Source of the DNA: Sphingopyxis sp. H073
GTDB lineage: Bacteria; Pseudomonadota; Alphaproteobacteria; Sphingomonadales; Sphingomonadaceae
DNA length: 64,000 nucleotides
Reading direction: 5' to 3'
Assembly (NCBI RefSeq): GCF_001468395.1
Contig: NZ_LNSG01000003.1
Location: forward strand, 62,001-126,000
Positions 1 through 8,603 of the stretch are shown here, piece by piece. The notes below the pieces were generated by a model, which saw nothing but the letters and a program-made list of their open reading frames with translations, was not told the DNA's origin and did not search any database. Numbering within the stretch: the stretch's first letter is position 1; each line of letters begins with the position of its first letter. The translations under genes and the position numbers were made by a program.

Positions 1-735
1 GGCCACGCTGCCATCGGCCTGCGTCGCCATCGTGATGCTGTTGCCGTCGCTGCAGGTGACGACAACATCCGCGAACGGGATCGGCTGACCGCTGCGATCG
101 TTGACCTTGACCGTCACGACCCGCGTCGTGTCGACCCGCGGCACCGTCCGGATCTCCTGCCCCAGGTTGCTGCGGTTCACATAAGCGGCGTAGAGTTCGG
201 GATTGAGCAGGTCGTCATGTTCGCCCGCGGTCAAAATCCCCGACTGCGGCTGCGGATAGGGCCGCGGCGGAACCCTCGAAACGTCGCTCCGTGCCTCGAA
301 ATCGGCGGCCGATCCCGCGCTGATGCCTTCGGCCGGCGGCGTGGCGCTGACCGGTGCCGACGCCGACCCGACCGCACTGCCGGTCACGACCACCTCGCGC
401 GCCGCACCGTCGGCCATCGGCGATGGCGGCGCCATCAACGGCGGCGGCGGCGGAGGTGGCGGGGGCGGCGGAGGCGGCGGTGCTTCAGGCATCGGCAGCG
501 CTTCGGCCATATCGTCGGCGCGGTCGCGACCGCCGCGCGTCTTATACGGCCCGTCATTCTGCTGCGGTTGCGGCCTCACTTCGGGGTCGAGACGCGGTAG
601 CGGGCCGGCATTGCGGCAGAAGCCCTGCTGCGGATCGACGGTCCGCGCATTGGCGTTCGCGAGAGGCAGCGGAGCAGGCCCCGAAGCCAGCACCGCAAAC
701 ATCGTGACACCCGTCAGTAATCGACTTCGCATCAT
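1..735 (-). CDS. Secreted poly-proline protein, partial (C-terminus beyond window)
   Basis: The reading frame is open to the window edge, so only about 245 N-terminal residues are visible. It starts at an ATG-ATG pair behind a GGGGAG ribosome site. A signal peptide (MMRSRLLTG... ending ...LANA) is followed by a low-complexity region with 14 consecutive prolines (codons at 439-480), then Pro/Ala/Ser linkers. Next comes a segment with GILTAGEHDD, and a carboxypeptidase-regulatory-like stretch (VTVKVNDRSGQPIPFADVVV). From memory, LTAGE-type motifs occur in secreted vWA/DUF2135-type proteins, but the diagnostic part lies outside the window. Probably exported to the periplasm or cell surface; function unknown. 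Confidence 0.7.
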   Translation of the reverse strand, partial: MMRSRLLTGVTMFAVLASGPAPLPLANANARTVDPQQGFCRNAGPLPRLDPEVRPQPQQNDGPYKTRGGRDRADDMAEALPMPEAPPPPPPPPPPPPPPLMAPPSPMADGAAREVVVTGSAVGSASAPVSATPPAEGISAGSAADFEARSDVSRVPPRPYPQPQSGILTAGEHDDLLNPELYAAYVNRSNLGQEIRTVPRVDTTRVVTVKVNDRSGQPIPFADVVVTCSDGNSITMATQADGSVA

Positions 736-847
736 CCAACTCCCCGGCATGAGATGCAATATCATGAGCCTGTCGGTCGGCCGCTGAACCGTGGCTGAAC
801 CGCGATGAGTTGTTAGAATAGAGCACGTTAGGCCGCTGTGCGGCCGA

Positions 848-1933
848 TCACATCAACGAAACCCGTGCGCCGGCGTGGCGCGCGACGCGGCCCGCCAGTT
901 CGAGCTCGAGCAGCACGAGCTGCACCGCGGCGGCCGGTCGCCCCGATTGCCGCACAATCTCGTCCACCGCGACCGGCGTCGGGCCGAGAAGTCCGGCAAC
1001 AGCATCGCGATCCCCGTCCCCCGTCTCGACCACCTGCGCCATCTCGAACGACGCGCGCCGCGGTTCGCGCGCCATGCGATCGTCGATCGGACCCAGAGCC
1101 TCGAGCACATCGTCGACGGTCTGCACCAGCGTTGCGCCCTCGCGGATCAATTGGTTGCACCCTTGCGCGCGCGGATCGAGCGGCGACCCCGGCACAGCCA
1201 TGACCTCGCGCCCGAAATCGCCCGCGCGCCGCGCCGTGATCAACGACCCCGAACGCGGCGCCGCCTCGATCACCAGGGTTCCGTGCGCAAGGCCTGCGAT
1301 GATGCGGTTGCGCGCGGGGAAGTGCCGCGCCAATGGTTCGGTGCTCGGCGGCTGCTCGGCGATTAGCAATTGGTCGCTCGCGATCTTTTCCTGCAGCGCG
1401 GCATTTTCGGGCGGAAAAGCGATATCGATCCCGCTCGCGATCACCGCCGCGGTCGATCCGCCCAACGCACCGACATGCGCAGCGGTATCGACCCCTCGCG
1501 CCAGCCCGCTGACCACGGTCACCCCGCGCGCGGCAAGATCGGCCGCCATCTGCCGCGCAAAGCGGCACGCGACGGCCGAAGCGTTGCGCGCGCCGACGAT
1601 CGCGACACACGGCTGCTGGAGCATAGCCATGTCGCCGCGCACGATGATCACGGGCGGTGCGCCCTCGGCCTCGCGCAGCAGCGCGGAATAGTCAGCGTCG
1701 TCGCTGAACACGTGCCGCGCGCCCAATTTGGCGACGCGCTCGATTTCGCGCTCTGCGAGTTCGGCGGAGGCGATGCGCGGTTTCCCTGCGCCGCCCCGAA
1801 GCACAAGGTCCGGCAACGCCTCGAGCGCCGCCTCGCCCGAACCGAAGCGCTGCATCAAGTGGTGCCAGCTCACAGGACCGACATGCGGCGTGCGGATCAA
1901 GCGCAGCCGTGCCAGCCGTTCGGCAAGCGTCAC
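848..1933 (-). CDS. dprA: DNA-processing protein DprA
   Basis: 361 residues. DprA (Smf) loads RecA onto incoming single-stranded DNA during natural transformation and occurs widely in non-competent bacteria too. The order is a SAM-like N-terminus (about 1-75), a Rossmann/SLOG core (about 80-280) with VAIVGARNAS near 110 and SGLARGVDTAAH near 142-153, and a C-terminal winged helix (about 300-361). The start is the GTG whose last two bases begin the plsY stop codon (GTGA overlap), so it is translationally coupled to plsY. Longer in-frame extensions upstream only run through plsY and are not believable. The plsY-dprA order is common in bacteria. Confidence 0.93.
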   Translation of the reverse strand: MTLAERLARLRLIRTPHVGPVSWHHLMQRFGSGEAALEALPDLVLRGGAGKPRIASAELAEREIERVAKLGARHVFSDDADYSALLREAEGAPPVIIVRGDMAMLQQPCVAIVGARNASAVACRFARQMAADLAARGVTVVSGLARGVDTAAHVGALGGSTAAVIASGIDIAFPPENAALQEKIASDQLLIAEQPPSTEPLARHFPARNRIIAGLAHGTLVIEAAPRSGSLITARRAGDFGREVMAVPGSPLDPRAQGCNQLIREGATLVQTVDDVLEALGPIDDRMAREPRRASFEMAQVVETGDGDRDAVAGLLGPTPVAVDEIVRQSGRPAAAVQLVLLELELAGRVARHAGARVSLM

Positions 1934-2535
1934 GCGGCTGTGTCCTTCTTTGCGCCGATGCGCGGCTCGGTCCCGGCGCGCAGCCGCGAGATATTTTCGC
2001 GGTGTCGCCACAGCACAATGACCGCCAGTCCCGCGAGCCCGATCGCATAGACCGGATAGCCGAGCGCCAGCGCGGCGACCGGCGCCGATACTGCCCCAAC
2101 TATGCCGCCCAGCGAGGATATGCGTGAAAGCAACGCCGCCGCAAGCCAGACGACTGCAAACACAACGCCGATCGGCCACGCGAGCGCGAGCGACAGGCCA
2201 AGCAGCGTCGCCACCCCTTTACCGCCGCGAAATTTGAGCCACACCGGATAACAATGGCCGATCATCGCTGCAGCGCCCGCGATCATCGCACCGTCCTGCC
2301 CCAACTCGGGTACGAAATGGCGCGCCAGGAACACCGCGACCGCGCCCTTTGCGCCGTCGAGGATCAGCGTTGCCGCCGCCAATTCCTTGCGCCCCGTCCG
2401 CAGCACATTGGTCGCGCCGATATTGCCCGACCCGATCTGGCGCAGGTCGCCCGCGCCGAACAGCCGCGTCAGGATAATCCCGAAGGGGATCGACCCCAGC
2501 AAATAGCCCATCACGGCCAAGGCGATGATCGTCAC
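1930..2535 (-). CDS. plsY: Glycerol-3-phosphate acyltransferase PlsY
   Basis: 201 residues, an integral membrane protein that transfers acyl groups from acyl-phosphate to glycerol-3-phosphate, the first step of phospholipid synthesis. Family motifs are clear: GSIPFG near residue 14, GSGNIGATNVLR near 36, and KFRGGKGVAT near 100. Four or more hydrophobic segments fill the rest. The chosen start is GTG at 2535, preceded by GGGGAG about seven bases upstream. It is the first gene of the plsY-dprA pair and is divergent from murI across 122 bp. Confidence 0.93.
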   Translation of the reverse strand: MTIIALAVMGYLLGSIPFGIILTRLFGAGDLRQIGSGNIGATNVLRTGRKELAAATLILDGAKGAVAVFLARHFVPELGQDGAMIAGAAAMIGHCYPVWLKFRGGKGVATLLGLSLALAWPIGVVFAVVWLAAALLSRISSLGGIVGAVSAPVAALALGYPVYAIGLAGLAVIVLWRHRENISRLRAGTEPRIGAKKDTAA

Positions 2536-2657
2536 GCGGCGCTCCCCAGCTTGCCGGACTCGCCTCCGGCTACGAGCGCCTTTTGGCGGCACCTGGGGCC
2601 GTGGGTCAACGCCAAGCTTGCCGTGCGGCGGGCGTTTGGCGTATCGCCGCGTCCGAT

Positions 2658-3467
2658 ATGGATCATTCCCCCGACCCGGACTCCCCCCTCCTCTTCTTCG
2701 ACAGCGGCCTCGGCGGGCTATCCGTGCTCGGCCCGACGCGCGCGCTGCTTCCGACCGCACCCTTCGTCTATGCCGCCGACTATGCGGGCCTGCCCTATGG
2801 CAAGAAGACGAACGAGGAACTGGCCGCGCGCGTTCCGGCGCTGCTCGGCCGCCTTGTCGAGCGGTATCAGCCGCGGCTCGCGGTGATCGCGTGCAACACC
2901 GCGTCGACGATTGCGCTGCCGCACGTTCGCGCGGCACTCGATCTGCCGATCGTAGGGACGGTCCCCGCAATCAAACCCGCTGCCGAGCTGACCGAAACCG
3001 GCGTGATAGGCGTCCTCGGCACCGAGGCGACGGTGCGCCAGCCCTATGTCGACGATCTCAGCGCCAAATTCGCGAGCGACAAGACGGTGTTGCGCCACGG
3101 CAGCCCAGGCCTCGTCACGGGGGCCGAAGCGAAGCTGCGGGGCGATCCTGTCGACCCTGCCGTGATCGAGCGAGCTGTGGCCGGTCTGCGCGACCAGCCT
3201 GGTGGCGATGCGCTCGACGTCATCGTCCTCGCCTGCACCCATTTCCCGCTGCTCGAACAGGAATTGCGCGCGGCATTCGGGCCCGATGTCGCATTGATCG
3301 ACGGCGCTGCGGGCATCGCACGGCGCGTCGCCCACCTCACCAAGGGCCAGTCCTGGCCCGCCGCGCCATCGCCGGGTATCGCCGTGTTCACCCGCAGCGA
3401 AGACCGCCCACCGCCGCCGCTGGCGGCGCTGGCGCCCTATGGCATCGGGTCGATCGAGACAATTTGA
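2658..3467 (+). CDS. murI: Glutamate racemase
   Basis: 269 residues. MurI makes D-glutamate for peptidoglycan by a two-cysteine, cofactor-independent mechanism. The family motifs are present: FFDSGLGGLSVL (Asp15, Ser16), CNTAST with Cys79, and ACTHFPLL with the second cysteine near residue 190. Length is normal. I chose the ATG at 2658 because it sits just before the first conserved strand; an upstream TTG would add 25 residues with no family resemblance. It is divergent from plsY and lies upstream of hemA in the same direction, with a 124-bp gap carrying a dyad described separately. Confidence 0.93.
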   Translation: MDHSPDPDSPLLFFDSGLGGLSVLGPTRALLPTAPFVYAADYAGLPYGKKTNEELAARVPALLGRLVERYQPRLAVIACNTASTIALPHVRAALDLPIVGTVPAIKPAAELTETGVIGVLGTEATVRQPYVDDLSAKFASDKTVLRHGSPGLVTGAEAKLRGDPVDPAVIERAVAGLRDQPGGDALDVIVLACTHFPLLEQELRAAFGPDVALIDGAAGIARRVAHLTKGQSWPAAPSPGIAVFTRSEDRPPPPLAALAPYGIGSIETI

Positions 3468-3476
3468 CCCAGCTGC

Positions 3477-3491
3477 TGCGAATCGTTCGCA
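3477..3491 (+). promoter_or_regulatory. Fur-like dyad upstream of hemA
   Basis: TGCGAATCGTTCGCA is a perfect 6-3-6 inverted repeat (TGCGAA / TTCGCA), 101 bp before the hemA start. The exact reverse complement occurs at 41469-41483, and a one-mismatch version at 56593-56607. The shape resembles Fur-family operators. Assigning it to Fur or another iron regulator is inference; the repeated dyad itself is seen directly. Confidence 0.55.
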
Positions 3492-3591
3492 CTGGATTTC
3501 GCGCCGTTTCGCGGTTATTGCGGCGCCGAAAACCGTCGCCGGAGGGAGCGGCGCCGAAAGCCGAACTGGCACCTGACTGCGGGGCTGAGAC

Positions 3592-4806
3592 GTGAACTAT
3601 AACGATATTTTCGCACGCGCGATCGACCGGCTGCACGAAGAGGGACGCTACCGCGTCTTCATCGATATTCTTCGCAACAAGGGCGCGTTCCCGAACGCGC
3701 GCTGCTTCGCGGGGCACAACGGGCCAAAGCCGATCACCGTCTGGTGCTCGAACGACTATCTCGCAATGGGCCAGCATCCCAAGGTCATCGAGGCGATGGA
3801 AGAGGCGCTGCACGACGTCGGCGCCGGATCGGGCGGCACCCGCAACATCGGCGGCAACACGCACTACCACATCGACCTCGAGCATGAGCTTGCCGACCTG
3901 CACGGCAAGGACGGCGCGCTGCTCTTCACTTCGGGCTATATCTCGAACGAGGCGACGCTCGGCACGCTCGGCAAGCTGCTGCCGAACTGCATCATCTATT
4001 CGGACGAGCTCAACCACGCCTCGATGATCGCGGGCATCCGCAACTCGGGCTGCGAAAAGCGCGTGTGGCGTCACAACGACCTCGATCATCTCGAGGAACT
4101 GCTCGCCGCCGACGATCCCGAGGCGGCCAAGCTGATCGCGTTCGAGAGCGTCTATTCGATGGACGGCGATGTCGCGCCGATCCACGCAATCTGCGACCTC
4201 GCCGAGAAATATAATGCGCTCACCTATTGCGACGAAGTCCATGCCGTCGGCATGTACGGCCCGCGCGGCGGCGGCATCACCGACCGCGACGAAGCCGCGC
4301 ACCGCGTGACGATCATCGAAGGCACGCTGGGCAAGGCATTCGGCGTGATGGGCGGCTATATCGCCGCCGAAAAGAATATCGTCGACGTCATCCGCTCTTA
4401 CGCGCCGGGCTTCATCTTCACCACCAGCCTGTCGCCGGTGCTGGTGGCGGGAGTCCTCGCCAGCGTCCGTCACCTCAAGGCGTCGAGCGTCGAGCGCGAC
4501 GCGCAACAGGCAGCCGCGGCCTATCTCAAGCAATGCTTCCGCGACGCAAGCCTGCCGGTGATGGATTCGACGACGCACATCGTGCCGCTGATGGTCGGCG
4601 ACCCGGTGCGCGCGAAGAAGATCAGCGACATATTGCTCGCCGAATATGGCGTCTATGTGCAGCCGATCAATTTCCCGACCGTCCCGCGTGGCACCGAACG
4701 CTTGCGCTTTACGCCCGGCCCGGCGCATGACGAGGCGATGATGCGCGAACTGACCGACGCACTTGTCGAAATCTGGGATCGTCTCGAGCTGCGCAAGGCC
4801 GCGTGA
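3592..4806 (+). CDS. hemA: 5-aminolevulinate synthase
   Basis: 404 residues. This PLP enzyme condenses glycine with succinyl-CoA, the first step of haem synthesis in alphaproteobacteria. It starts with GTG ([10 protein letters not shown] follows). Visible family features are a glycine-rich [11 protein letters not shown] near 79-89, YCDEVHAVG near 212-220, and the PLP-binding lysine in GTLGKAFG (Lys248). The sequence is uninterrupted and of normal length. Its stop overlaps the GTG start of the next gene (GTGA), giving a coupled pair. The dyad at 3477-3491 suggests iron-linked regulation. Confidence 0.96.
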   Translation: MNYNDIFARAIDRLHEEGRYRVFIDILRNKGAFPNARCFAGHNGPKPITVWCSNDYLAMGQHPKVIEAMEEALHDVGAGSGGTRNIGGNTHYHIDLEHELADLHGKDGALLFTSGYISNEATLGTLGKLLPNCIIYSDELNHASMIAGIRNSGCEKRVWRHNDLDHLEELLAADDPEAAKLIAFESVYSMDGDVAPIHAICDLAEKYNALTYCDEVHAVGMYGPRGGGITDRDEAAHRVTIIEGTLGKAFGVMGGYIAAEKNIVDVIRSYAPGFIFTTSLSPVLVAGVLASVRHLKASSVERDAQQAAAAYLKQCFRDASLPVMDSTTHIVPLMVGDPVRAKKISDILLAEYGVYVQPINFPTVPRGTERLRFTPGPAHDEAMMRELTDALVEIWDRLELRKAA

Positions 4807-5492
4807 CGAGCGCCCCCGGTTATGACGCGGTCGTCCGGGGCCGGCGCTCGATCCGCGGCTTCCTCGACAAGCCCGTCCCGAAACAGCTGGTCGCCGAGAT
4901 ACTCGAAGTCGCGATGCGCGCGCCCTCGTCGTACAACAATCAGTGCTGGAATTTCTCGGTCGTAACGGGCGCGCCGCTCGATGCGATCCGGCGCGGCAAT
5001 ACCGAGGGTATCCTGGCTGGCAAGCCCGACAGCCGGGAATTTCGCCGGTTCGACGGCGGAGCGGACATGCACCGCGCGCGTCAGATCGAGGTTGCCAAGC
5101 AATTGTTCGGCGCGATGGGCATCGCGCGCGACGACAGGGACGGGCGGCAGGACTGGGTGCTGCGCGGCTTTCGCCAGTTCGACGCGCCGGTCAGCATCGT
5201 CGTGACCTATGACCGCGTCCTCCTCGGCAGCGACATCGCGCCCTTCGATTGCGGCGCCGTCACCAATGCGCTGGTCAACGCCGCCTGGTCGCGCGGGCTC
5301 GGCTGCGTGATCAACAGCCAGGGCATCATGCAAAGCCCCGTCGTGCGCGAACATGCGCGCATCCCCGACGACCAGGTGATCATGATTTGCGTCGCGATGG
5401 GCTGGCCCGACGAGAACTTCCCGGCCAACGCGGTCGTATCGAACCGCAAGAGCGTCGAAGAAGCCGTCCGCTTCGTCGGCTTCGACGACTGA
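4803..5492 (+). CDS. Nitroreductase family protein
   Basis: 229 residues, an FMN-dependent NAD(P)H oxidoreductase fold. Family signatures are [13 protein letters not shown] near residue 15, [12 protein letters not shown] near 38 (flavin-phosphate and ring contacts), a central helix, and the glycine-containing ...[11 protein letters not shown] segment near 160. Physiological substrate unknown; relatives reduce nitroaromatics, quinones or enones. The start GTG overlaps the hemA stop by four bases, so the pair is probably co-translated, though no haem role is implied. It converges with the acetyltransferase gene, with three bases between the stops. Confidence 0.85.
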   Translation: MTSAPGYDAVVRGRRSIRGFLDKPVPKQLVAEILEVAMRAPSSYNNQCWNFSVVTGAPLDAIRRGNTEGILAGKPDSREFRRFDGGADMHRARQIEVAKQLFGAMGIARDDRDGRQDWVLRGFRQFDAPVSIVVTYDRVLLGSDIAPFDCGAVTNALVNAAWSRGLGCVINSQGIMQSPVVREHARIPDDQVIMICVAMGWPDENFPANAVVSNRKSVEEAVRFVGFDD

Positions 5493-5495
5493 ACA

Positions 5496-6086
5496 TCAGG
5501 TCGGCTGCCGCATCATGCCCCAGAAATACGGGCCGCCGGGTACGTCCCACTCGGCCTGCGTAACGAAGCCGAGCCGCTCGTAGAGCCCCACATTTTCCGG
5601 CGTCGCGGTTTCGAGCCAACAAGGCAGCCCTTCGCGGTCCGTCACCGCCGTCTGCGCGCGGATGATCCGCCCGCCATGGCCTTTGCCCTGATGGTCGGGC
5701 CGGACGCCGACATAGTGGAGATACCAGAAGCGCCCCTTGGGCCGGTGCGCGTCGATGCTGCCCTGCACTTTCAGCCCGCGCGGCAAAGCTGTGCCGAAGG
5801 TCGCGATCAGCGGAAGGACGCTGCGCAGGAATTCGAGTGTGCCGCTGTGAGCCTGTCCGGGCGCGCGCCAGAGAGCGGCGGCCTCGTCGCCGTCCGACCG
5901 CAGCGCCACGCCCGCACGGAAATCGGCAGGCACGAGCACATGGAACAGGCTTCGTAGCGCCCGCGCGCGGTGATCGGGGTCGGGCAATATCCACGACAGC
6001 GCCGGGTCGGTCTGGAATGCCTGCGCCAGCGTCTCCATCACAGCGGGAAGCTGCACCCGCTCCGCCTGTCCGATCGTCTCGCCCAT
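5496..6086 (-). CDS. GNAT family N-acetyltransferase
   Basis: 196 residues. The acetyl-CoA binding motif A is clear (YLHYVGVRPDHQGKGHGGRI), followed by motif B with NVGLYERLGF near residue 165. Acceptor substrate unknown. I chose the ATG at 6086 because a strong AGGAGG-type ribosome site lies a few bases upstream. A frame extending further upstream runs into the neighbouring methyltransferase gene. It follows btaB by 34 bp in the same direction and could share its transcript. A role in lipid metabolism cannot be read from the sequence. Confidence 0.85.
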   Translation of the reverse strand: MGETIGQAERVQLPAVMETLAQAFQTDPALSWILPDPDHRARALRSLFHVLVPADFRAGVALRSDGDEAAALWRAPGQAHSGTLEFLRSVLPLIATFGTALPRGLKVQGSIDAHRPKGRFWYLHYVGVRPDHQGKGHGGRIIRAQTAVTDREGLPCWLETATPENVGLYERLGFVTQAEWDVPGGPYFWGMMRQPT

Positions 6087-6120
6087 TCGCCCCTCCTTTT
6101 CGGAGGACGATAGCAGCAAA

Positions 6121-6759
6121 TCAGCCGCGCGCGAGGCCGCCGCGGATCGCATAGCCGCGATAGAGGCTGCGGCAGTGGCCGGCGCTGCCCGTTTCTTTCG
6201 CCAGCGCCGCGATGACGCGGCCGAGCTCGGCGCGCGGCGCGACATGGAATTGGGCGAGCCAGCCGAACAGCGCGCGCCGCCAGAGCCCGGGCAACCGGTC
6301 CTGCTGGCCGAAGTCGACGACCTCGAGCCGCCCGCCCGGCGCGACGCAGCTTGCGGCCTGTACCAGCGCCGCCTTCCAGTCGGGGATCATCGACAGCGCA
6401 TAGCTGATGAACACGCGGTCGAAGGTCGCGCGGCCGAACAGCGCCTGCGCGTCGAAATCGCACGCGTCGCCCTGCGCCAGCGTCGCGCTCGCACCGGCCT
6501 TGGCGACGGACGCGCGCGCGGTCTCCAGCATCGCTTCCGAAATATCGATCCCGAACAGCTGCGCCTCCGGCCACGCTTTGCCCACCGCGATCAGGTTGCG
6601 CCCGGTGCCGCAACCGATTTCGAGCACGCTCCCGCCCGGCGGCGGCGCGAGATCGGCGATCAACCCGTCGCGGCCGAGCAGATAATATTTGCGGGTCAGG
6701 TCATAGATATGCCGCTGCGTGCGATAGACGCTGTCCATCAACTCGCCATGCGCCGCCAC
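6121..6759 (-). CDS. btaB: BtaB-like SAM-dependent methyltransferase (betaine lipid synthesis)
   Basis: 212 residues, a class I methyltransferase. SAM-binding motifs are VLEIGCGTGRNL near residue 46, FGIDISEAML near 69, and QGDACDF near 95, followed by a family-typical RLEVVDFGQQ. It begins two bases after the stop of a clear BtaA gene. In Rhodobacter and Sinorhizobium, BtaB adds three methyl groups to the product of BtaA to give diacylglyceryl-trimethylhomoserine (DGTS). Function rests on the gene pair plus the fold; by fold alone it would be only a generic methyltransferase. Confidence 0.82.
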   Translation of the reverse strand: MAAHGELMDSVYRTQRHIYDLTRKYYLLGRDGLIADLAPPPGGSVLEIGCGTGRNLIAVGKAWPEAQLFGIDISEAMLETARASVAKAGASATLAQGDACDFDAQALFGRATFDRVFISYALSMIPDWKAALVQAASCVAPGGRLEVVDFGQQDRLPGLWRRALFGWLAQFHVAPRAELGRVIAALAKETGSAGHCRSLYRGYAIRGGLARG

Positions 6760-6761
6760 CC

Positions 6762-7982
6762 TCAGGCGTCTTTCAACACATAGAGATGAACCCCGCCGTA
6801 GATCGCCGAGCGATCGCGGCGCGTGTAATCGAGCGACGCGTCCTCGCGATAGTCCCAGCGGCGCAGCAGATCGTCGGGGAGACGGCCGGGCAGCAGCGTC
6901 GGCTCGGCGGCAGTGCGGAAGAGAACCCGCGCACCCGGACGCGCCGTACGCGTGACTTCGGTCCAGAGGGCTGCGAGTTGCGCGTCGCTCATCCAGTCCT
7001 GCGCGTCGAGGAAGATATAGCGATCGAAGCTCGCAGCATCGTTCGCGGCGAGCATGTCGGTCATGTTCGCGTGCAGCATCGTCACCCGCTCGGCGCGCGC
7101 GCGCACCGCGGCATAATGACCAGTCTGCAGATAGGGCGGCAGCGGCGCTGCCTTCCCCTTGCCATAGGCGCGCCCGAACGCCTGCCAGGCGAAATAATTC
7201 TCCTCGAGCGGAAAATCGCAGGCGAGCTTCTCGAGCCGACCGCGCAGCACATCGGCCATCGGCTTGCCGTCGGCAAGTGCATCATATTGGGCTGGCGGGA
7301 TGCCGAGCCCGAAGAGCGACGAGCGCTGGTCGGTGATCCAGCGGATCAGCTTGCGGTCGAAGAAGGGCGCGAATTTCTCGTCGAAGATCGCGCGCTGCTC
7401 CCCGATCGTCTTCGCGTCGAGAAATTGCTTCAGATCGATCCGGTGCATCCGCGCTATCAGATGCGCGAGCCCGATGAAATTGCCGAGTAGTCCGCGCTTG
7501 TAGAGGCCACTGGCGAACCCGTTGATCCGGCGGCGCCCGACGAGATCGCGGCCCTCCCAATAGCGGCGGCTCGTCTCGTCGAGATGCGGGCGGATGAAGG
7601 TGCGGTAGTCGGCGATATTGGCCACGCTGTCGGCTTCGGCGAAGAAGCGGCGGAAGCTCTCGTAATCGGGCAGCCGCTGCGCCGCGACGCGCTTCAGATT
7701 GTTGAGCGCGACATGCGCGGTGTTGAGGTCGACCGCGACGATCTCCGCCGGGTCGGCGGTCAGATAGGACAGCGCATTGCAACCGCCGCTCGCGATCGTC
7801 GCGATCCGGTTGCCGGGCTCGATCGCCAGCGCCTCCATGTCGACGACCGGATCTTCCCAGATCTGCGCATAGACCAGCCCCTTGAAAGCGAGCGCAAAAG
7901 CGCGGTCGAGCAGGCGCTGCTTCTGTTCGGCATCTTCGCGAACGACGGCGGCGGCGATCTTGCGATTGGGCTGGCTGGCCAT
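6762..7982 (-). CDS. btaA: BtaA, S-adenosylmethionine:diacylglycerol 3-amino-3-carboxypropyltransferase (DUF3419)
   Basis: 406 residues. BtaA transfers the aminocarboxypropyl group of SAM to diacylglycerol, the committed step to betaine lipids, which replace phospholipids when phosphate is scarce. DUF3419 family features include AQIWEDPVVDMEAL near residue 39, IASGGCNALSYL near 63 (SAM-binding loop), NLKRVAAQRL, and a C-terminal YIFLDAQDWM / RTARPGARVLFRTA block. The start ATG at 7982 is the first gene of the btaA-btaB pair. Upstream lies a hairpin overlapped by a Pho-box-like direct repeat (8059-8076). Confidence 0.9.
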   Translation of the reverse strand: MASQPNRKIAAAVVREDAEQKQRLLDRAFALAFKGLVYAQIWEDPVVDMEALAIEPGNRIATIASGGCNALSYLTADPAEIVAVDLNTAHVALNNLKRVAAQRLPDYESFRRFFAEADSVANIADYRTFIRPHLDETSRRYWEGRDLVGRRRINGFASGLYKRGLLGNFIGLAHLIARMHRIDLKQFLDAKTIGEQRAIFDEKFAPFFDRKLIRWITDQRSSLFGLGIPPAQYDALADGKPMADVLRGRLEKLACDFPLEENYFAWQAFGRAYGKGKAAPLPPYLQTGHYAAVRARAERVTMLHANMTDMLAANDAASFDRYIFLDAQDWMSDAQLAALWTEVTRTARPGARVLFRTAAEPTLLPGRLPDDLLRRWDYREDASLDYTRRDRSAIYGGVHLYVLKDA

Positions 7983-8058
7983 AGGTCATGGTCTCCCGGA
8001 GAGAGGTGGATCCGGGGCCGCGCATGGCAGCGTTTGTTGCGATTCCCGCGTCGTTTCG

Positions 8059-8076
8059 ATGACAAAACGGCGACAG
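8059..8076 (-). promoter_or_regulatory. Possible PhoB box upstream of btaA
   Basis: On the minus strand, two seven-base half sites (CTGTCGC and TTGTCAT) are separated by four bases, the 11-bp period of PhoB boxes (consensus CTGTCAT-N4-CTGTCAT). It lies 77 bp before btaA, a gene induced by phosphate limitation in relatives. The first half site also belongs to a terminator-like stem, so the match may be accidental. Confidence 0.35.
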
Positions 8077-8101
8077 TGTCAAAAAAGCCCTGTCGCCGTT
8101 T
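8065..8101 (-). terminator. Terminator-like hairpin after lipoprotein gene
   Basis: Perfect 12-bp stem (AAACGGCGACAG at 8065-8076 paired with CTGTCGCCGTTT at 8090-8101) with a 13-base loop. It starts seven bases after the stop of the minus-strand lipoprotein gene and is followed on that strand by TTTTGTC. It probably separates that gene from btaA. Confidence 0.65.
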
Positions 8102-8107
8102 CGAAGA

Positions 8108-8560
8108 TCAGTCGCGGCAGTAGCCCTCGCCCTCTTTGACGATCAGGCACTCCTTCTTGCCGGCGAGATATTTGAGGCCGGTTTCGTCACCGCTACCACG
8201 GCGGAGAGACAGCTCTTCGCTGCCGCGCTTGAACTTGATGCCATGCTCGCTGTCCTCGCCGTCATAGGTGCCCTTGGTGTCGAGGTCCGACTGCATTTCC
8301 AGCTTGTACTTGCCGGGCTCGGTGGGAGTGATCGTCGCGTACATCCCCTCGACGCCGGTCCATTTCCCGGCCCAGTCGGCAAAGCGGTGGGGAGCAGTTG
8401 CGGGATCGGTCGCCTCGGCTCCCTCGGCCGGAACGGTTTCGACCGGCACTTCCTCGGTCGTCGTCGGGGTATCGGTCGGCGCCGGCGCTTCGGCCTTCTC
8501 ACATCCCGTCAACAGGACCAGCGCCATCGCGCTCGTCAGGATCATGCTCTTCTGCATCAT
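8108..8560 (-). CDS. Small lipoprotein of unknown function
   Basis: 150 residues starting at an ATG-ATG pair behind GGAGACGT. A lipoprotein signal peptide ends in the lipobox LLTGC, so the mature protein should be acylated on that cysteine. A Pro/Thr/Glu/Ala-rich linker (about residues 22-55) leads to a small domain with FADWAGKWTGVEGMY, then YKLEMQSD and GIKFKRGSEELSL. This looks like a compact beta-barrel seen in other sphingomonad lipoproteins. Two cysteines (in KKECLIV and GYCRD) near the C-terminus may pair. Function unknown. Confidence 0.8.
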   Translation of the reverse strand: MMQKSMILTSAMALVLLTGCEKAEAPAPTDTPTTTEEVPVETVPAEGAEATDPATAPHRFADWAGKWTGVEGMYATITPTEPGKYKLEMQSDLDTKGTYDGEDSEHGIKFKRGSEELSLRRGSGDETGLKYLAGKKECLIVKEGEGYCRD

Positions 8561-8603
8561 ACGTCTCCTTCTCCGTCCCAACGCTTGCGCCGCGACAAGT
8601 TTC

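Noticed and set aside
2596..2650. Short inverted repeat ACGCCAA / TTGGCGT between plsY and murI
   Set aside because: Seven-base arms with a long spacer in GC-rich sequence; too weak to call an operator.
3388..4728. A 446-codon minus-strand frame antisense to hemA
   Set aside because: It exists because of the GC-rich codon pattern of hemA; it has no ribosome site and no family features, and hemA itself is unmistakable.
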